DNA of 64,000 bases, taken from the NCBI RefSeq assembly GCF_040802235.1, contig NC_133157.1, positions 35,368,501 through 35,432,500 of the forward strand, given 5' to 3'. The notes under the pieces are model-generated. The model was not told the origin of the DNA, did not search any database, and saw only the letters and a program-made list of their open reading frames with translations. Numbering within the stretch: position 1 is the first letter of the stretch; each line of letters starts with the position of its first letter. Made by a program: the position numbers and the translations under genes. Origin of the DNA: Manis javanica. Taxonomy: Eukaryota; Chordata; Mammalia; Pholidota; Manidae. Below, in pieces: positions 10,195 to 64,000 of the stretch.

Positions 10195-10345
10195 TCTCTA
10201 ATGACAAACATTTTAGCCAGAAGGAACCTTAGAAGTTACCTTGTCTAATTTCCTTATTTTATAGATGGGGAAGTTCAGGTTCACACAGGGAAAATCTCAC
10301 ACAGATATACCAGTGGCAGACTTAAGTCCATAGTCTAGATTCTTC
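10195..10345. repeat. MIR-like SINE remnant
   Basis: A segment of the type CCTTATTTTATAGATGGGGA followed by a 'cagtggcagacttaagtcc'-like tail resembles the MIR core and 3' part. Strongly diverged. Confidence 0.45.
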
Positions 10346-10559
10346 TGACTACTTCACCATGTGCGACACTGCACTGGGTACTTAGTAGGCACTCCATATG
10401 CTGATGAATCATTCCTAAATTTATGCAGGGGTTTTGTTTTGTCCAATGCAAGGCCTCATACCTAGATGAGTATAGTATGTGCTCAGCCAGTATTTGTCCA
10501 TTTTTGAACCTGGGATGCAAGACAAATTCCTTCTAAGTTAATCAGAACTCAGAGGATCA

Positions 10560-10770
10560 TTTGTAGTAATAATCCTTTTTACACCCAGAGAAAATGTAGA
10601 GCTTTCAAAGTGCTTTCATATTTAAATGAGCGCATTGATCCCTCTGCAGGAAACAGGGAAGGAATTATTAGTCTATTTAAATGATGAAAGAAACTGAGTA
10701 TCTGAGAAGTTAAAGCTCAAGCTCCTTGATTAGTATGTAGCAGAGCTGAGACCAGTATTCATGTTTTATG
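10560..10770. repeat. MIR-like SINE remnant
   Basis: Has 'aaagtgctttcatatttaaatg', then 'gatgaaagaaactgagtatc', then 'gtagcagagctgagacc', the MIR order of landmarks. Old and divergent. Confidence 0.55.
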
Positions 10771-12180
10771 ACTCCACTTCCATACCATCTCCACATTTCA
10801 TGTTGCTTCCTTCAGCTTTGCCACTCTGTTTCTAGGTGCAGGAGGGTCATTCAGGAAGCTAGTCTGAATATTTATGATGAATAGGTGGGCCATATACTTA
10901 TTCTAAAAGAAGTGACTTTGCGTCTTTAAAAATTCACTATTAAAGGTACTTCTATTTCACTTCTGTAATTACATACAGCCTTCAACAGCTGCCCCCCTCC
11001 TTCTATCCCTATACTGTGAGGTCTGTTATTTCCTCAGAGAAGAGGGTTACCACCTATGTGTCTGGAGTAAAGGAAACAGCCTTTTGAAAATCACTTCCTG
11101 TAAAGATCAGAGCCAGGCCCTTTTAGGCCCTTTATAACTAGGTGCTCAAAGAGAAACAATGCTTTGTCCTTGGCCTGACCCCACCAGAGAGGAATTGGCA
11201 TACTGGCTTACTTCAAGATCAAATATACAGGGAGCTAACTACAGATAATTTGATTGAATTCTCTTACCGAAAACACTTGGATACAGAGTTCACCCTGAGT
11301 TTTAGTCACTAAAATGATCTATCCTAACCAGAGCATCACAGAATCCAAAGACAACCTAAATACATAGTATCCAACTTCTTTGAATTTCAGTTGCCATTAG
11401 GAGCTCAAAATATTGACTCACAAAAGGACCCAAACCAAAATCCTACATCAATGGTTACAAACTCAAATGTCTGTACCTCACAAACTCAAATGCCACTCAG
11501 GTGCCAGGCAAATAATGTAAAGTCCAGTGTAAGAAAGGAGTAATGGCGTCTGTAATGAACCACAGTAAACTAATTTAACAGTTGCTTCTCAGCTTCAACC
11601 AACAGTTGCTTTGTAGGAATGTGAGTTAACAGATCTTCTGATTAAAAAAAACTTTTTTAAAGGCTGAAAACCTACATTTTAAAACACGAAATCTGCTTTT
11701 AAAAAGTTAGCTACTAATTCAAACTTGCAAGCCTGTTGCTAGCCGTAAGTAGTCAGCCAGAGTTTGACTCCTTATGGAACGGATTTCCTGCGGGGTTTGG
11801 GACCGAATAATGGCAAATGTGGCACTGCCAAGTCAAATATCCTGTAAGATTCATGGCTTCATCTCAGAGAATCTGGATAGTGCTGGAAAAGTGGACCAAG
11901 TCCCTGAGTTAATAGCAACGTGCCTTAGTTGGTGATTTGGAGGTATCTGCTTCATGTAGTAACTGGATGTGTGCCCCCTTGGGATATATTTGCAGTGGAG
12001 ATAAAGATCCCCTTTTCTACGTATCCAGGCAAGTACAGCTCTGGAGCGTCCAAGAAACCTGTGTATCCAGTATTGGGGGCGGGCAATAACCTTGGGAGCA
12101 CGGAAGAACACTCCACAGTAAGGTGAGAGGACAGACAGGGACTACTGGCTACTACACATAGCTGTATGAACGTCAGGTAC
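10771..12180. other. Intergenic stretch, nothing recognised
   Basis: AT-rich sequence without a convincing exon or repeat family I can name. Open frames near 11851-12126 on either strand show no domain and are not splice-bounded. Confidence 0.45.
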
Positions 12181-12199
12181 TATGGGGATACAGTTTCTC

Positions 12200-12480
12200 T
12201 GCATTGTTGGGACAGATAAGGCAATAATCTCTCCTCCGGCACCACCTTCGGGTACCTCTTGCTCACCATCGCTGGGGAGCCGTCGACTCCAGCGACTTCA
12301 GGGGCCTGCTCAGAGCAGAGCCCCGCCCCTGGCCATGTCCATTCTCTAACACCGCCCCCCAGCCACTCCCTCTTCCCAGGAGCCCACCCGCACTCAGCTT
12401 CCCCATGAGGCTCACAGCAGCAGGCTTGGCTCTTTAGTACCTGAGCACCCTCTCTATGCTAGCCAATGGGGAACGAGACG
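12200..12480 (-). promoter_or_regulatory. GC-rich patch: candidate promoter and first exon of a downstream gene
   Basis: An isolated GC- and CpG-richer island in AT-rich surroundings. It has GC-box-like stretches (GGGGCGGGGC near 12325, GGGGGGCGGTG near 12352 on the minus strand) and a good splice donor on the minus strand, CAGCGATG|GTGAGC, giving an exon edge at 12267. It lies about 1.4 kb beyond the UNC13B poly(A) signal and points the same way. In human, ATP8B5P starts shortly after UNC13B on the same strand, so this may be the ATP8B5 5' end. No ATP8B5 coding sequence was recognised. Confidence 0.35.
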
Positions 12481-12544
12481 ATATACCCAGCCCCTGACTT
12501 TAGGAAGATCACAGGCTGATGAGGAAAAACAAGACAAGAAAATT

Positions 12545-13085
12545 ATAACCACGTAGAGGGCTGTAGGAGAGGTCCAGGGTTGGTTGGGTCCTTAAAGGCT
12601 GCCAGGTGTCCAGAGCCTAGAAGGCAGTGGAGAGGCTTCAGGAAATCCCAGCAAGGGAAAACGGAATGTGCAAAGGCACAGTAGGGTAGGAGTGTGCACA
12701 GTGTGTATGGGGCAAGTGCAAGGGAATAGAATAGTTTAAGCTTTAGAATAGTTGCAGGATGGTTGTGGGGGTGGGGAAGCTGTGTCTGCAATGTGTTAGG
12801 AGTGTCTTGTAAATTCAGCTTGAAGGCTGTAGCTTTAACATGAGAGAGACTTCCCAGAGTGTGTGAAGAGGGGAAGGGCAGAATGGAGGCAGGTGATTAT
12901 CACAGTAATCCAGACCAGAAGAACCAAAAGCCACTACTGCACTTATACTAGGAACTGAGATGAGAGAGTGGATTCAAGAGGTAAGTTTAAGGCAGAAATG
13001 ATAGAAGGCAACTGGTTTGGGAGAGAAGAGGGAAGGAGGAGGAGGCTTAAAAATGTCTGGGCAACTGAACTGTAAGGATCTATTT
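12545..13085 (+). repeat. LINE-2 fragment
   Basis: Reads in the order of the L2 3' region: 'gaaggcagtggagagg', 'aacggaatgtgcaaaggcac', 'cttgaaggctgtagc', 'cacagtaatccagacc', 'actgagatgagagagtgg'. Diverged and non-coding. Confidence 0.6.
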
Positions 13086-13689
13086 AGCAAGCAAATAGAA
13101 ATGAAAAACTAGAAGGCTGGAATTAATTCTCTGCTGTGTACGTCCACTCAGTCCCGACCCCCCAAGTTGTGATGGTACCAGCTAGGAGATAGATGAGCGC
13201 TTTCTTGCTTCAGCTTCTCTGATTCCCATGCCAGGAGGTCTCACTTTTACCTTGTTTCCTCCCCTGGAGACTTTCTACTCCAGCTCTTCCTTCAATTTTC
13301 CCAAATGAAAGACTAGTGTATATACTCTTGGGCCTACTCCTCTGTCCTGTACCAACCCCTGGAGGCACATCTCTCTCTGATTAGGCCCTTACCTTGTGCT
13401 CACAGCATGGACTAGTTTTCATTGGCACATGTCATCTCTTGCTCTTTGGAACCTTTTGCAGTAAGCTGATGCCCTGGGTCCTATGTCTGTTCATCGGATT
13501 GGTGGTCTCAGGTCAAGGCCAAGAGGCTAGCCCATCAGCTGCTTAACTGTTTGGTGCTTATCCAGAGCTGCTTTAGGCTCCACCATTTGTTGGGAGAGAG
13601 AGGTGGCAAAGGGCCACTGGTGCAAAATCTACTATTATATAGCATAGTCATTTCTACAGCTTTCCATACTTCAGCAGAATTACCAGACC

Positions 13690-15003
13690 CCAAATGCTGC
13701 TGTAAGGTAATTTATTAAAGACTCGCCAAAATTTCCTGTAACAATGGCACATATAATAATTAACAACAGCAAAGGTGCTTAGTTCCTTGCTTCATGTAAT
13801 GGCCAGTACAGCTGTAGACACACAGAGTCCTCAGGAGGTTCAGGAGGCTGCTACACAGGATATCCAATGACCATGTCACATCTCTGAGCAAGGGACTGGA
13901 AGGTCCATATAAGCCCCTGGAAGAGTTTGTCTCTGACCTCCCAGGAAGTGTTGAGGGCCTCCACCTCCACCCAGCCTGTACAGAGGGATCACAGTCCAAG
14001 CTCCTTCTGCAGGTCTGCACATCTGAGGGGAAAGGCAGTCGACCTTGATGAAAGGGAGTGATGTCAAGGGCTAGATTCTTGCTGCAAGGCAGAGGACAAC
14101 CAGAAGGCAGTGGCTATAGATGAGGACTTTCTAGACTGGTTTCTACAATTCTTGGCTTTGTTCAGGGCCTATCCAGGTAGAAAATACAGCCCTCTCTCCT
14201 GGACCCTTCAACTAGCCCTCAGGTACAACTCATAAGAACAGCCTCTCATGTCCAGAAGCATCATGCTCCTTCCTACAGGAATGAGGTAGGGGGAATCCTG
14301 GGCTGGTGGACCCTGGTGCTTGGGTTCCAAAGAATATTCTGCTCAGGTCTCTGAAGTACCATGTGAACCTCATTCGACTCATGACAGATATAATCTGGGG
14401 GAAGGGATTAGCACAGCTAATTGCTGGAAGATACCCTGTTCAGTTTCAAAACTTTCTTAGTGGAGCCACACAAAACCTGTGGTTCCTGCTCAAGGGATAG
14501 TCTGAATTCTATTCTGTATGCTTGTGCTCTGCACATACTCTAATCCAGACTACAGGGCTTGTTCATACCAGCAGGCTCAATTGACTACTTATCTGTCCAG
14601 GTTTCCTAAACTTGTTCTTCTAATGACTGGCATATGGGTCTAACTGGATAGAGTATGGTTTGGAGAGGATGTGAAGAGGGATAGAGATGGGGTGTGGGGT
14701 GGAGGGTGTCTATCAAGAATTGCTGACACTCTCAGAAATGCCTGTCCCTCTCTCTTTATGGATAATCTCCCTATGCAGTAACCCCCATAGCCCAGCAACT
14801 AGCACCACAAACCTGCTGGTCAGGAACTCGTGACCCTTTCTGTAAAAAGTCATATCCTCACCAGCTCAAATTTTTCCTTAAATTTTCTCAAATGAAGGAG
14901 TCAGCCTCTTGACTGTGAGGACCCTAAGCCAGCTGCATAGTAACTCCCACTGATCCTGATTAGTAGAATTAGTGCCATCTGATTGGCACTGGAGTCTGGG
15001 TGC
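13690..15003 (-). other. UNC13B: UNC13B 3' UTR
   Basis: Runs from just after the UNC13B stop codon to about 20 nt past the AATAAA signal. Length about 1.3 kb. No conserved coding sequence; short open frames inside it are chance. The exact cleavage site is not visible. Confidence 0.7.
13711..13716 (-). terminator. UNC13B: UNC13B polyadenylation signal AATAAA
   Basis: TTTATT on the plus strand equals AATAAA on the minus strand. It is the canonical hexamer I found in the 1.3 kb after the stop codon. Cleavage would be expected 10-30 nt lower, near 13685-13700. Confidence 0.7.
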
Positions 15004-58353
<43,350 letters not shown>

Positions 58354-59889
58354 CTTTAAAAAGAAAAGGAAAAAAGTTAGATCCTGGGAAAGATGGGAGA
58401 CTGCCATAACTTCTTTGGTCAGGCAGTGAGCAGTGAGGTAGGAAGCTCAGGGCAGTGTAGGTCACAGCCACCCTGTGGTGACATGACCAGCTTGATGCCT
58501 AAGCCAATGCCCTGATCCTCCAGGGTAACAAGCAGACTACTGAAATGAGCGGTACTGTTATCTCCCTTCTCTCCAGTGAATATGAAGGATATAAGGCCAA
58601 GCTCACTGAGGTCCCAGGCTAAGGCCCACTGTGAGTGTGAGAGCTACCAGGACTTATTCCCTTCACATAACCCCCTGGCATATACAAGAGTAAGCTGACG
58701 CCAGGAGAAGGGTCCACTTAGGCTTCCAGGTCTCCCTACAGCAAAAGGACAACTTCATGTAGAATCTGGTCTTCTTCCAGCTATATTCCTAAATTCCTTT
58801 GGTTGCCCCAGAGTCACACCTGTTCTTTGTGGATTCCCAGCTCACCTTGTGATTTGCCTTGGCTTAGGTTCCTTGAGGCCCTAATTCACTGACACTGAGT
58901 ACACTCTACAGTTGATAAGCTCTATATAACAAGAGAACACTGGGCGGGTTAGACACTTGGATTATCACTCTGGTGAATTTATGAGTTCTACAATGAGAAC
59001 TTGAAAGCTGAGGCCAATTCAAGGAAGGAACAAACACTTTTTAAAGGTCTCCAAGCAAAAAAACCAAAGTAGATCCCTTAAGCAGTGTACAGAGAGAGCA
59101 CCAAAGCTGCCAGTGCTTTCCAGAGAACCAAGGGTAAATGCTGCTCGGGCCCAACAGACCTAGTGCTAGCAGGTCTGGGGCTTCCTGTTCCTCCTTGTTC
59201 CCTTTATCCTTAACAAGTTCCCTGCCTCCTGAAACCTGGCCTCCAGCTAACTATTGTGGAGCAAATGAAATGAGCTCCAGAACAAGGGAGGCAGAAGTAA
59301 GCTGTTTGGCTGTGGATGAGGGGCGAAGTTTTGGGAAAGCTAAAAATGGGAGAAGTTATAGACATAATGAGGTAAAATGGAGTAGAAAAGGGAGAGGCAG
59401 GATAGGCCAATGAGTGATGTAAAAGTGGGTAAGAATTACTCTGGGTCAGCAGCAGGCTCCAGATGAACTCTGGATTTAAGACCCTTCTCAGGTTGTCGGT
59501 GCTCTAAGTAGAGCCTATTTGCCTACTATTGCCTAAAGCCCTTGACGACCCCATTTCACCTCATCTGCCTCCCTGTCCTGGCTCTGTGGGTGAGATGATA
59601 CTGGTAAAGGGAGGGCCATCCCCAAAAGGCAGCTAGAAATAGTTGAAGCAAGTCTCCCAAGGTTGTTAAAAAGAGAAGGACCTCTTCCTAAGCCCCCACA
59701 TCCTACCAACCAGAATTCTTCTTCCCTTTGGAAACAGTCACTGTACTGAGACTGACTTCCTATCTAAAATTAAATGTTTGCCAGCAACCATGGGGTTTGA
59801 GGAAACAAAGTCACAAAAGGTCTTGGGAGCCAGGATTCACAGGCTCAAATCATACACATTTCTTGTGGTTAGAGGGAACAGTAGGTCTG

Positions 59890-60700
59890 CAGAAGCCTGC
59901 AGATGTGGCATAGAGCATGCACACACACGGCACTGAAGTGGGGAGAGGGGAGTGAGAGGAGTCTAGACAAAGTACCTACAGAAGGTACACTCATAGACAC
60001 AACTTGCGCTGGAGGGAGACACAAGGTGAGCATGGACCCTGCACACAGGGCTACAGAACACATGCACACACATATTTGGGGGAGAATTCAGTGTTCACTG
60101 GGGCCTGAATCAGAGGCAAAGCAAATTCTCACTGGTGTGGAGAACCAGTGTTTGTAGGCACACGGCATTAGTATACTATGAATTCCCAAGGCATGGGGAA
60201 CCACATCATAGGTTTACAGAAGCTTTTGCTCAGAGAGGCCAGGAAGAATGCTCAGAAGCACAAAGCACGTTTACACTTAGGGCCCCTCATAAGAGGCACA
60301 AAATGTCTGTAACAACTCCTGCTTTCAAATACAAAGTATGTATGCATGCTGGGCTCAGCAAGGATTTATAGCATATGCCAGTCTGCAGCAACAAGGAGTA
60401 GAAAATGGATGTACACTGTGCAAAAGTAGGAGAAGAGGAAGGCAATCAGTGTCTGGGGGAGTCAAACTGAATACAAGTATAAGCACACACATGCTACACT
60501 GAATGTGCACTATGCTGGCACACACATTCTCACACTGTGCCCCAGGGATGTCTGCGGGAGCGCGCACAAGCATGGAGCATGCACACAAACTGCTTTCAGG
60601 AAAAACAAGACTATCTGCATGAGCAAAGGCTCAGAAGCACAGATCAGGAAGGCACACACACACACACCGTGCTCAGGAGGGAGGGGAAGAGAAAAGACAA
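59890..60700. repeat. Degenerate CACAC-rich interspersed motif region
   Basis: Short motifs such as GCATGCACACAC, ACACATGCACACAC, AAGCACACACATGC and GGCACACACAC recur irregularly among unique sequence. It looks like a decayed minisatellite. No consensus unit could be fixed by eye. Confidence 0.4.
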
Positions 60701-62019
60701 CATAAAGGGCCCAAAGGGCCAGAGGCACAACCTGAAAGGCTCCTCGCTTTCCTTCTGCAAGGAGAGAAAGAGCAGAAAAAAGCAGAGAGGTTAACAGATC
60801 CAGTCCTATTGCAGGGAGCCCAAAGAAAATGCCAGCTAAACCTCAAGGGACATGGAGGAAAGGTAGAGGTTCTCTGAATGACTGGGTAGTTCATAGAGCC
60901 CAGTTCCCAGAATCCTTACCTCCTGTATTTACTGGCCCCAGCTTTTTCATTTAGAACATTCCAGATATGGCTATGCAAACCAGAGGACAAAGTCTACCTA
61001 GGGATTCCAGCCAACCTTTTGTCCTTTCTGAAGTGGCCTGTATGCAGGGTCAAGGCCACCAGCACCACAGGACCAGCTTTGTTAACAAGGGCCACTCCAA
61101 CAGGTTATCCAAGCTGGCTTAGCACAAAGTTCCTTCCCTATAAGCTGTAAGAGCTCACTCTAGATCTAGGTAAGTCCTTGAACTCCAAAGGCTTGGTGTT
61201 TGAGCCCTTTCCATTTTGTAATGCAGGCTTCGGCAGGAGTTTGTCCAGCAAGCCCTGGTCAGTTTTCCCAGAACCTAAGTTAAATTAGGCTAGACTACAG
61301 CCTGGAGTTAAGGCGGGAAGAGGACATAGAGCAATGGCATCAATAGCTACTGTCCCAAAAATCACCATCATCTGGACAATAAAACCATGACTGTAATCCC
61401 AGGCCTGATAGCTATCAAATCCAGACAAATACTCCAAAAAAACTGACCCTTCCAGAAAGACCCAAGCAAGCCACAGTACAGGTAGAAATTACTCCCTTCC
61501 TATTTGTCAAGAGACCACACTGCCTTCTGGGCCACACATGGAGAGGCTCACAGGCTTCCTTCTCTAAGGAGTCTATCTACCTAGGCCCATCTGCTCCTCT
61601 CCACTTTCTTTTCCTTCCCTTTTAAAGGCCCACTGATATCACATGATAAGTAGAGGGGAGAATCATAAAAACTAACTCAAAAGTTCCTGATTTCTCAGGC
61701 TATTTCTGATGAACTAATGGGTCACCTGACCTGACAGAAGAATGAACTCAGGCATAGGGAGCCTCCAAAACAGTGCAGCTACAGGAGGTGGGTGAGATGA
61801 AAAAGATACTTCCTAGAATGCTGATATGTCTGTTCTACAACTGCTCCCCGCGTCCCCTAGAGAACTCTGCTTTGAAAAAGAAAATCAGTCAAAGAACACT
61901 TTAACTGACCCTATGACTAAAACTGGAAAGGTCTCTCTCCTCCTCCACTATCTTAAATAAGCTGTATACATCGTATCATAGTTACCTTGACTGTGTCCTT
62001 CCCAGAGTTCTCCATAACA

Positions 62020-62310
62020 CCTAAAGAATGAAATCCAGTCTATTGACAAGGCTATCAAGGCTCTCCATGATCTGGCCTCTTGCGTTTACTGGGTAGACTC
62101 AGGCTTAAAGACTTAGGTTCAAATATTAATATCTCTGTGAAAATTTCTTTATCTGTCTTCCTCTCAAAAGCAGAATTAGGTGTCTCTATCTACCATGTAC
62201 CCACAACAGCCACCCACACTTCTATGTGCATACTTCTGTGACAGTATGTTGCTGTTTCACTGTAATTTTATATGTATACATATGTATATATACAGAGAAA
62301 CAGCTTAGTA
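62020..62310 (-). repeat. LINE-2 fragment
   Basis: L2-like: 'gaatgaaatccagtctattg', 'caaggctctccatgatctgg'. Confidence 0.6.
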
Positions 62311-62934
62311 CATCTCACAGGCATTTGTATGTAGTAGAAGGAACCTGAACCTTCAGGACTTAGAAAACAACAGCTTTTCTGAGACATGATTCTTGTCCAT
62401 CACCAGAGAAAAGACAGGTCTCTTAGCCAGGAGCCTGTACTATTTTCTAGATCTCAAGGAACTGTTATCCTAGGTCTTCAGTTTGTCCCACCACAGGACA
62501 AACATAACAAAAAGATTTCCTTGTTAAGAATCAAACCTTTTGTGCTTCCTAACTTCTTAAAATGCCTTAGGACTTTTCCACTCAGATTTGGTTTTCAGTT
62601 AAGTGATACATGTCTATAAACACCTGCTTTGCAGGAAAATCCTGACCCCTAACAATAACCTTACTCTTCCAGATGGTCCATTTTATGAGGAAGTGACACT
62701 TCCTCAGCTTATTTGAGCCTACATTTCCTTATCTGTAAAAAGTGGCTAAGAAGTTATCTCCCAGGGTTATTGCAAGGATTCATTTCTTCAACAAATATTT
62801 ATTGAGAACCTACTGCATACTAGGTGCTGTCCTTAGTGCTAGTGATGAAGCAGTGAATGAAACAAACTCTCCAATTCTGAGAAGCTTCTATTCTAGGAGG
62901 CAGAGCAGACAATTAGTAACAGTGGTGAAGATGA

Positions 62935-63140
62935 CAATAGTGGCTAACACTGAGTGAATACATTTTGTATTTGGCATTTTATTTGAGCAAGTTCATTTAT
63001 TTCTCACAAAGTCTACTGGGTAAATACTATTATTGTCTCCATTTTTTGTTGTTGATTTAACTGAAGAACAGAGAAGTTAAGAGACTTGCCTAAAGTCATA
63101 GCAAGTGGCAAGGCCAAAATTCAAAACAGGCATTCTGGTG
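62935..63140. repeat. MIR SINE
   Basis: MIR landmarks: 'agtggctaacactgagtgaa', 'gaagaacagagaagttaaga', 'gacttgcctaaagtcatagc'. Confidence 0.7.
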
Positions 63141-63229
63141 TCAGGGATCTGGAACTATATATACTGTTTCACCTGTGATAAGGACTCTGCTGAAAAATCC
63201 AGGTAAGGTCCCCTGCGAAATGTTACAGT

Positions 63230-63960
63230 TGCTACTAAAATTTTATAGAACATTATTGGGGGGGGGGCCTCATTGAAAAAATGACATCTAAGCAGAGAAA
63301 AGAAGGAAATGAGTAAAGAAGCTATTGAGAGTTGTAGAAGAGAAGTATTCCAGTCAGGGTATACAGCAAGTGCAATGCCTGAGGTGAGAGCATCCTGGTG
63401 TGGAGGAAGAGCAAGTTGGTGATAGAGCACCAGTTCAAACTGGGCTCTGTGGGCCCTTATAAGCACTTTGGCTTTCATTCTGAGTGATGCTGGAAATCAC
63501 TGGGAGGTTTTCAGCAGAGAAGTGGTATGATCAGACTCATGTTTTATAAGGATCATTCTGATTGCTGTGAGAACAGACTGTACAGGGACAAGGTTAGAAG
63601 CAGAGAGACCAGTCAGACTACAGCAATCATCTAAACAAGAGAAAATGGTGGCTTAGACAAGGATGATAGTGATGGAGGCTGAGATAGCAGTACAATTCAG
63701 GATTTCATTTTTTAAAGGGAGAGCAGGCAATTTACTAATTAATTGAATGTGGGTTGTAAGAGAAAAGGAGAAATCAAGAATGACTCTAGTTTGGTTTTGG
63801 GTATGTCAAATCTGAAATGCCTATTTACACCCAGATGGGGATGTTAAGTAAACATGGAGTCTGGTGCTCATGAAAGATGTCTGGGCCAGGAATATATCTG
63901 GGTATGCTTATGAAATCATGAGACTGAAAGAGATTTTCTAGAAAGCAAATACGAATAAAA
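63230..63960 (+). repeat. LINE-2 fragment, long
   Basis: Reads in L2 3' order: 'gcaagtgcaatgcctgaggt', 'cactttggctttcattctga', 'aaggatcattctgattgctg', 'gagagaccagtcagactaca', 'caagaatgactctagtttgg'. No open frame retained. Confidence 0.75.
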
Positions 63961-64000
63961 AGAAGTGAATATTCAAGTACTAATTGATTTTACTCATTTG

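Larger units (their letters stand above)
58354..64000 (-). other. UNC13B: UNC13B intron (partial), continues past window
   Basis: 5.6 kb without a supported exon. 59.89-60.70 kb is rich in short GCACACAC-type motifs; 62.0-64.0 kb is L2/MIR. Confidence 0.6.

Noticed and set aside
13760-14067. Short frames in the 3' UTR
   Set aside because: Lie between the UNC13B stop codon and the poly(A) signal; no start context or homology.
60732-60754. Possible 23-nt exon (AAGGAAAGCGAGGAGCCTTT plus CAG) with TTGCAG acceptor and GTTGTG donor on the minus strand
   Set aside because: 23 nt would shift the frame into the next exon, the donor is poor, and no matching residues are known before IPDDGD in UNC13B.
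60917-60960. Strong donor-like CAGGAG|GTAAGG on the minus strand near 60917
   Set aside because: In the frame needed for the next exon there is a stop (TAA) two codons upstream of it, and the expected upstream residues are absent.

Overview
The window is nuclear DNA from a placental mammal: introns with GT/AG borders, LINE-1 and LINE-2 copies, MIR-type SINEs, a Tigger-like DNA transposon and CA/CT microsatellites. I see no Alu, rodent B1/B2, ruminant BovB or clear carnivore tRNA-Lys SINE. That pattern would suit a lineage poor in young SINEs (a pangolin-like laurasiatherian is one option), but the species call is only a guess.

The one firmly supported host gene is UNC13B (Munc13-2), on the minus strand. 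The stop codon is at 15004-15006 and exons run up to 58353; the 5' part of the gene lies beyond position 64000. I mapped 29 constitutive-looking exons plus a 6-nt microexon. All splice sites are GT/AG, every phase joins, and the total of 3615 nt keeps one frame (1204 codons plus stop). In gene order these exons encode the linker before C1, the C1 zinc finger, the C2B domain, the MUN domain and the C2C domain. The protein primes synaptic vesicles at presynaptic active zones. A 3' UTR of about 1.3 kb runs to a poly(A) signal at 13711-13716.

Layout. 1-1460: decayed endogenous-retrovirus env and 3' region, minus strand. 1464-8376: full-length LINE-1, minus strand, with both ORFs open and a tandemly repeated 5' UTR. 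8377-13680: old LINE-2/MIR debris and a GC-rich patch at 12.2-12.4 kb that looks like a promoter plus first exon, possibly for the next gene downstream. 13.69-22.97 kb: 3' UTR and the densely packed last 14 exons (C-terminal MUN and C2C), with a Tigger-like element in one intron. 22.97-34.10 kb: an 11-kb intron holding a second, decayed full-length LINE-1 with a 14-bp target-site duplication. 34.10-48.02 kb: N-terminal MUN and C2B exons, with older LINE-1 pieces, one of which carries a nested poly(A) retrocopy. 49.47-58.35 kb: C2B, C1 and linker exons including the microexon. 58.35-64.0 kb: 5' intron with LINE-2 and MIR sequence.

The points most worth a second look are the 6-nt microexon, the intact LINE-1 with rodent-style promoter monomers and an in-frame 33-bp triplication in ORF1, and an intronic patch at 54.63-54.70 kb that juxtaposes copies of two segments found 1.7-2.3 kb away.
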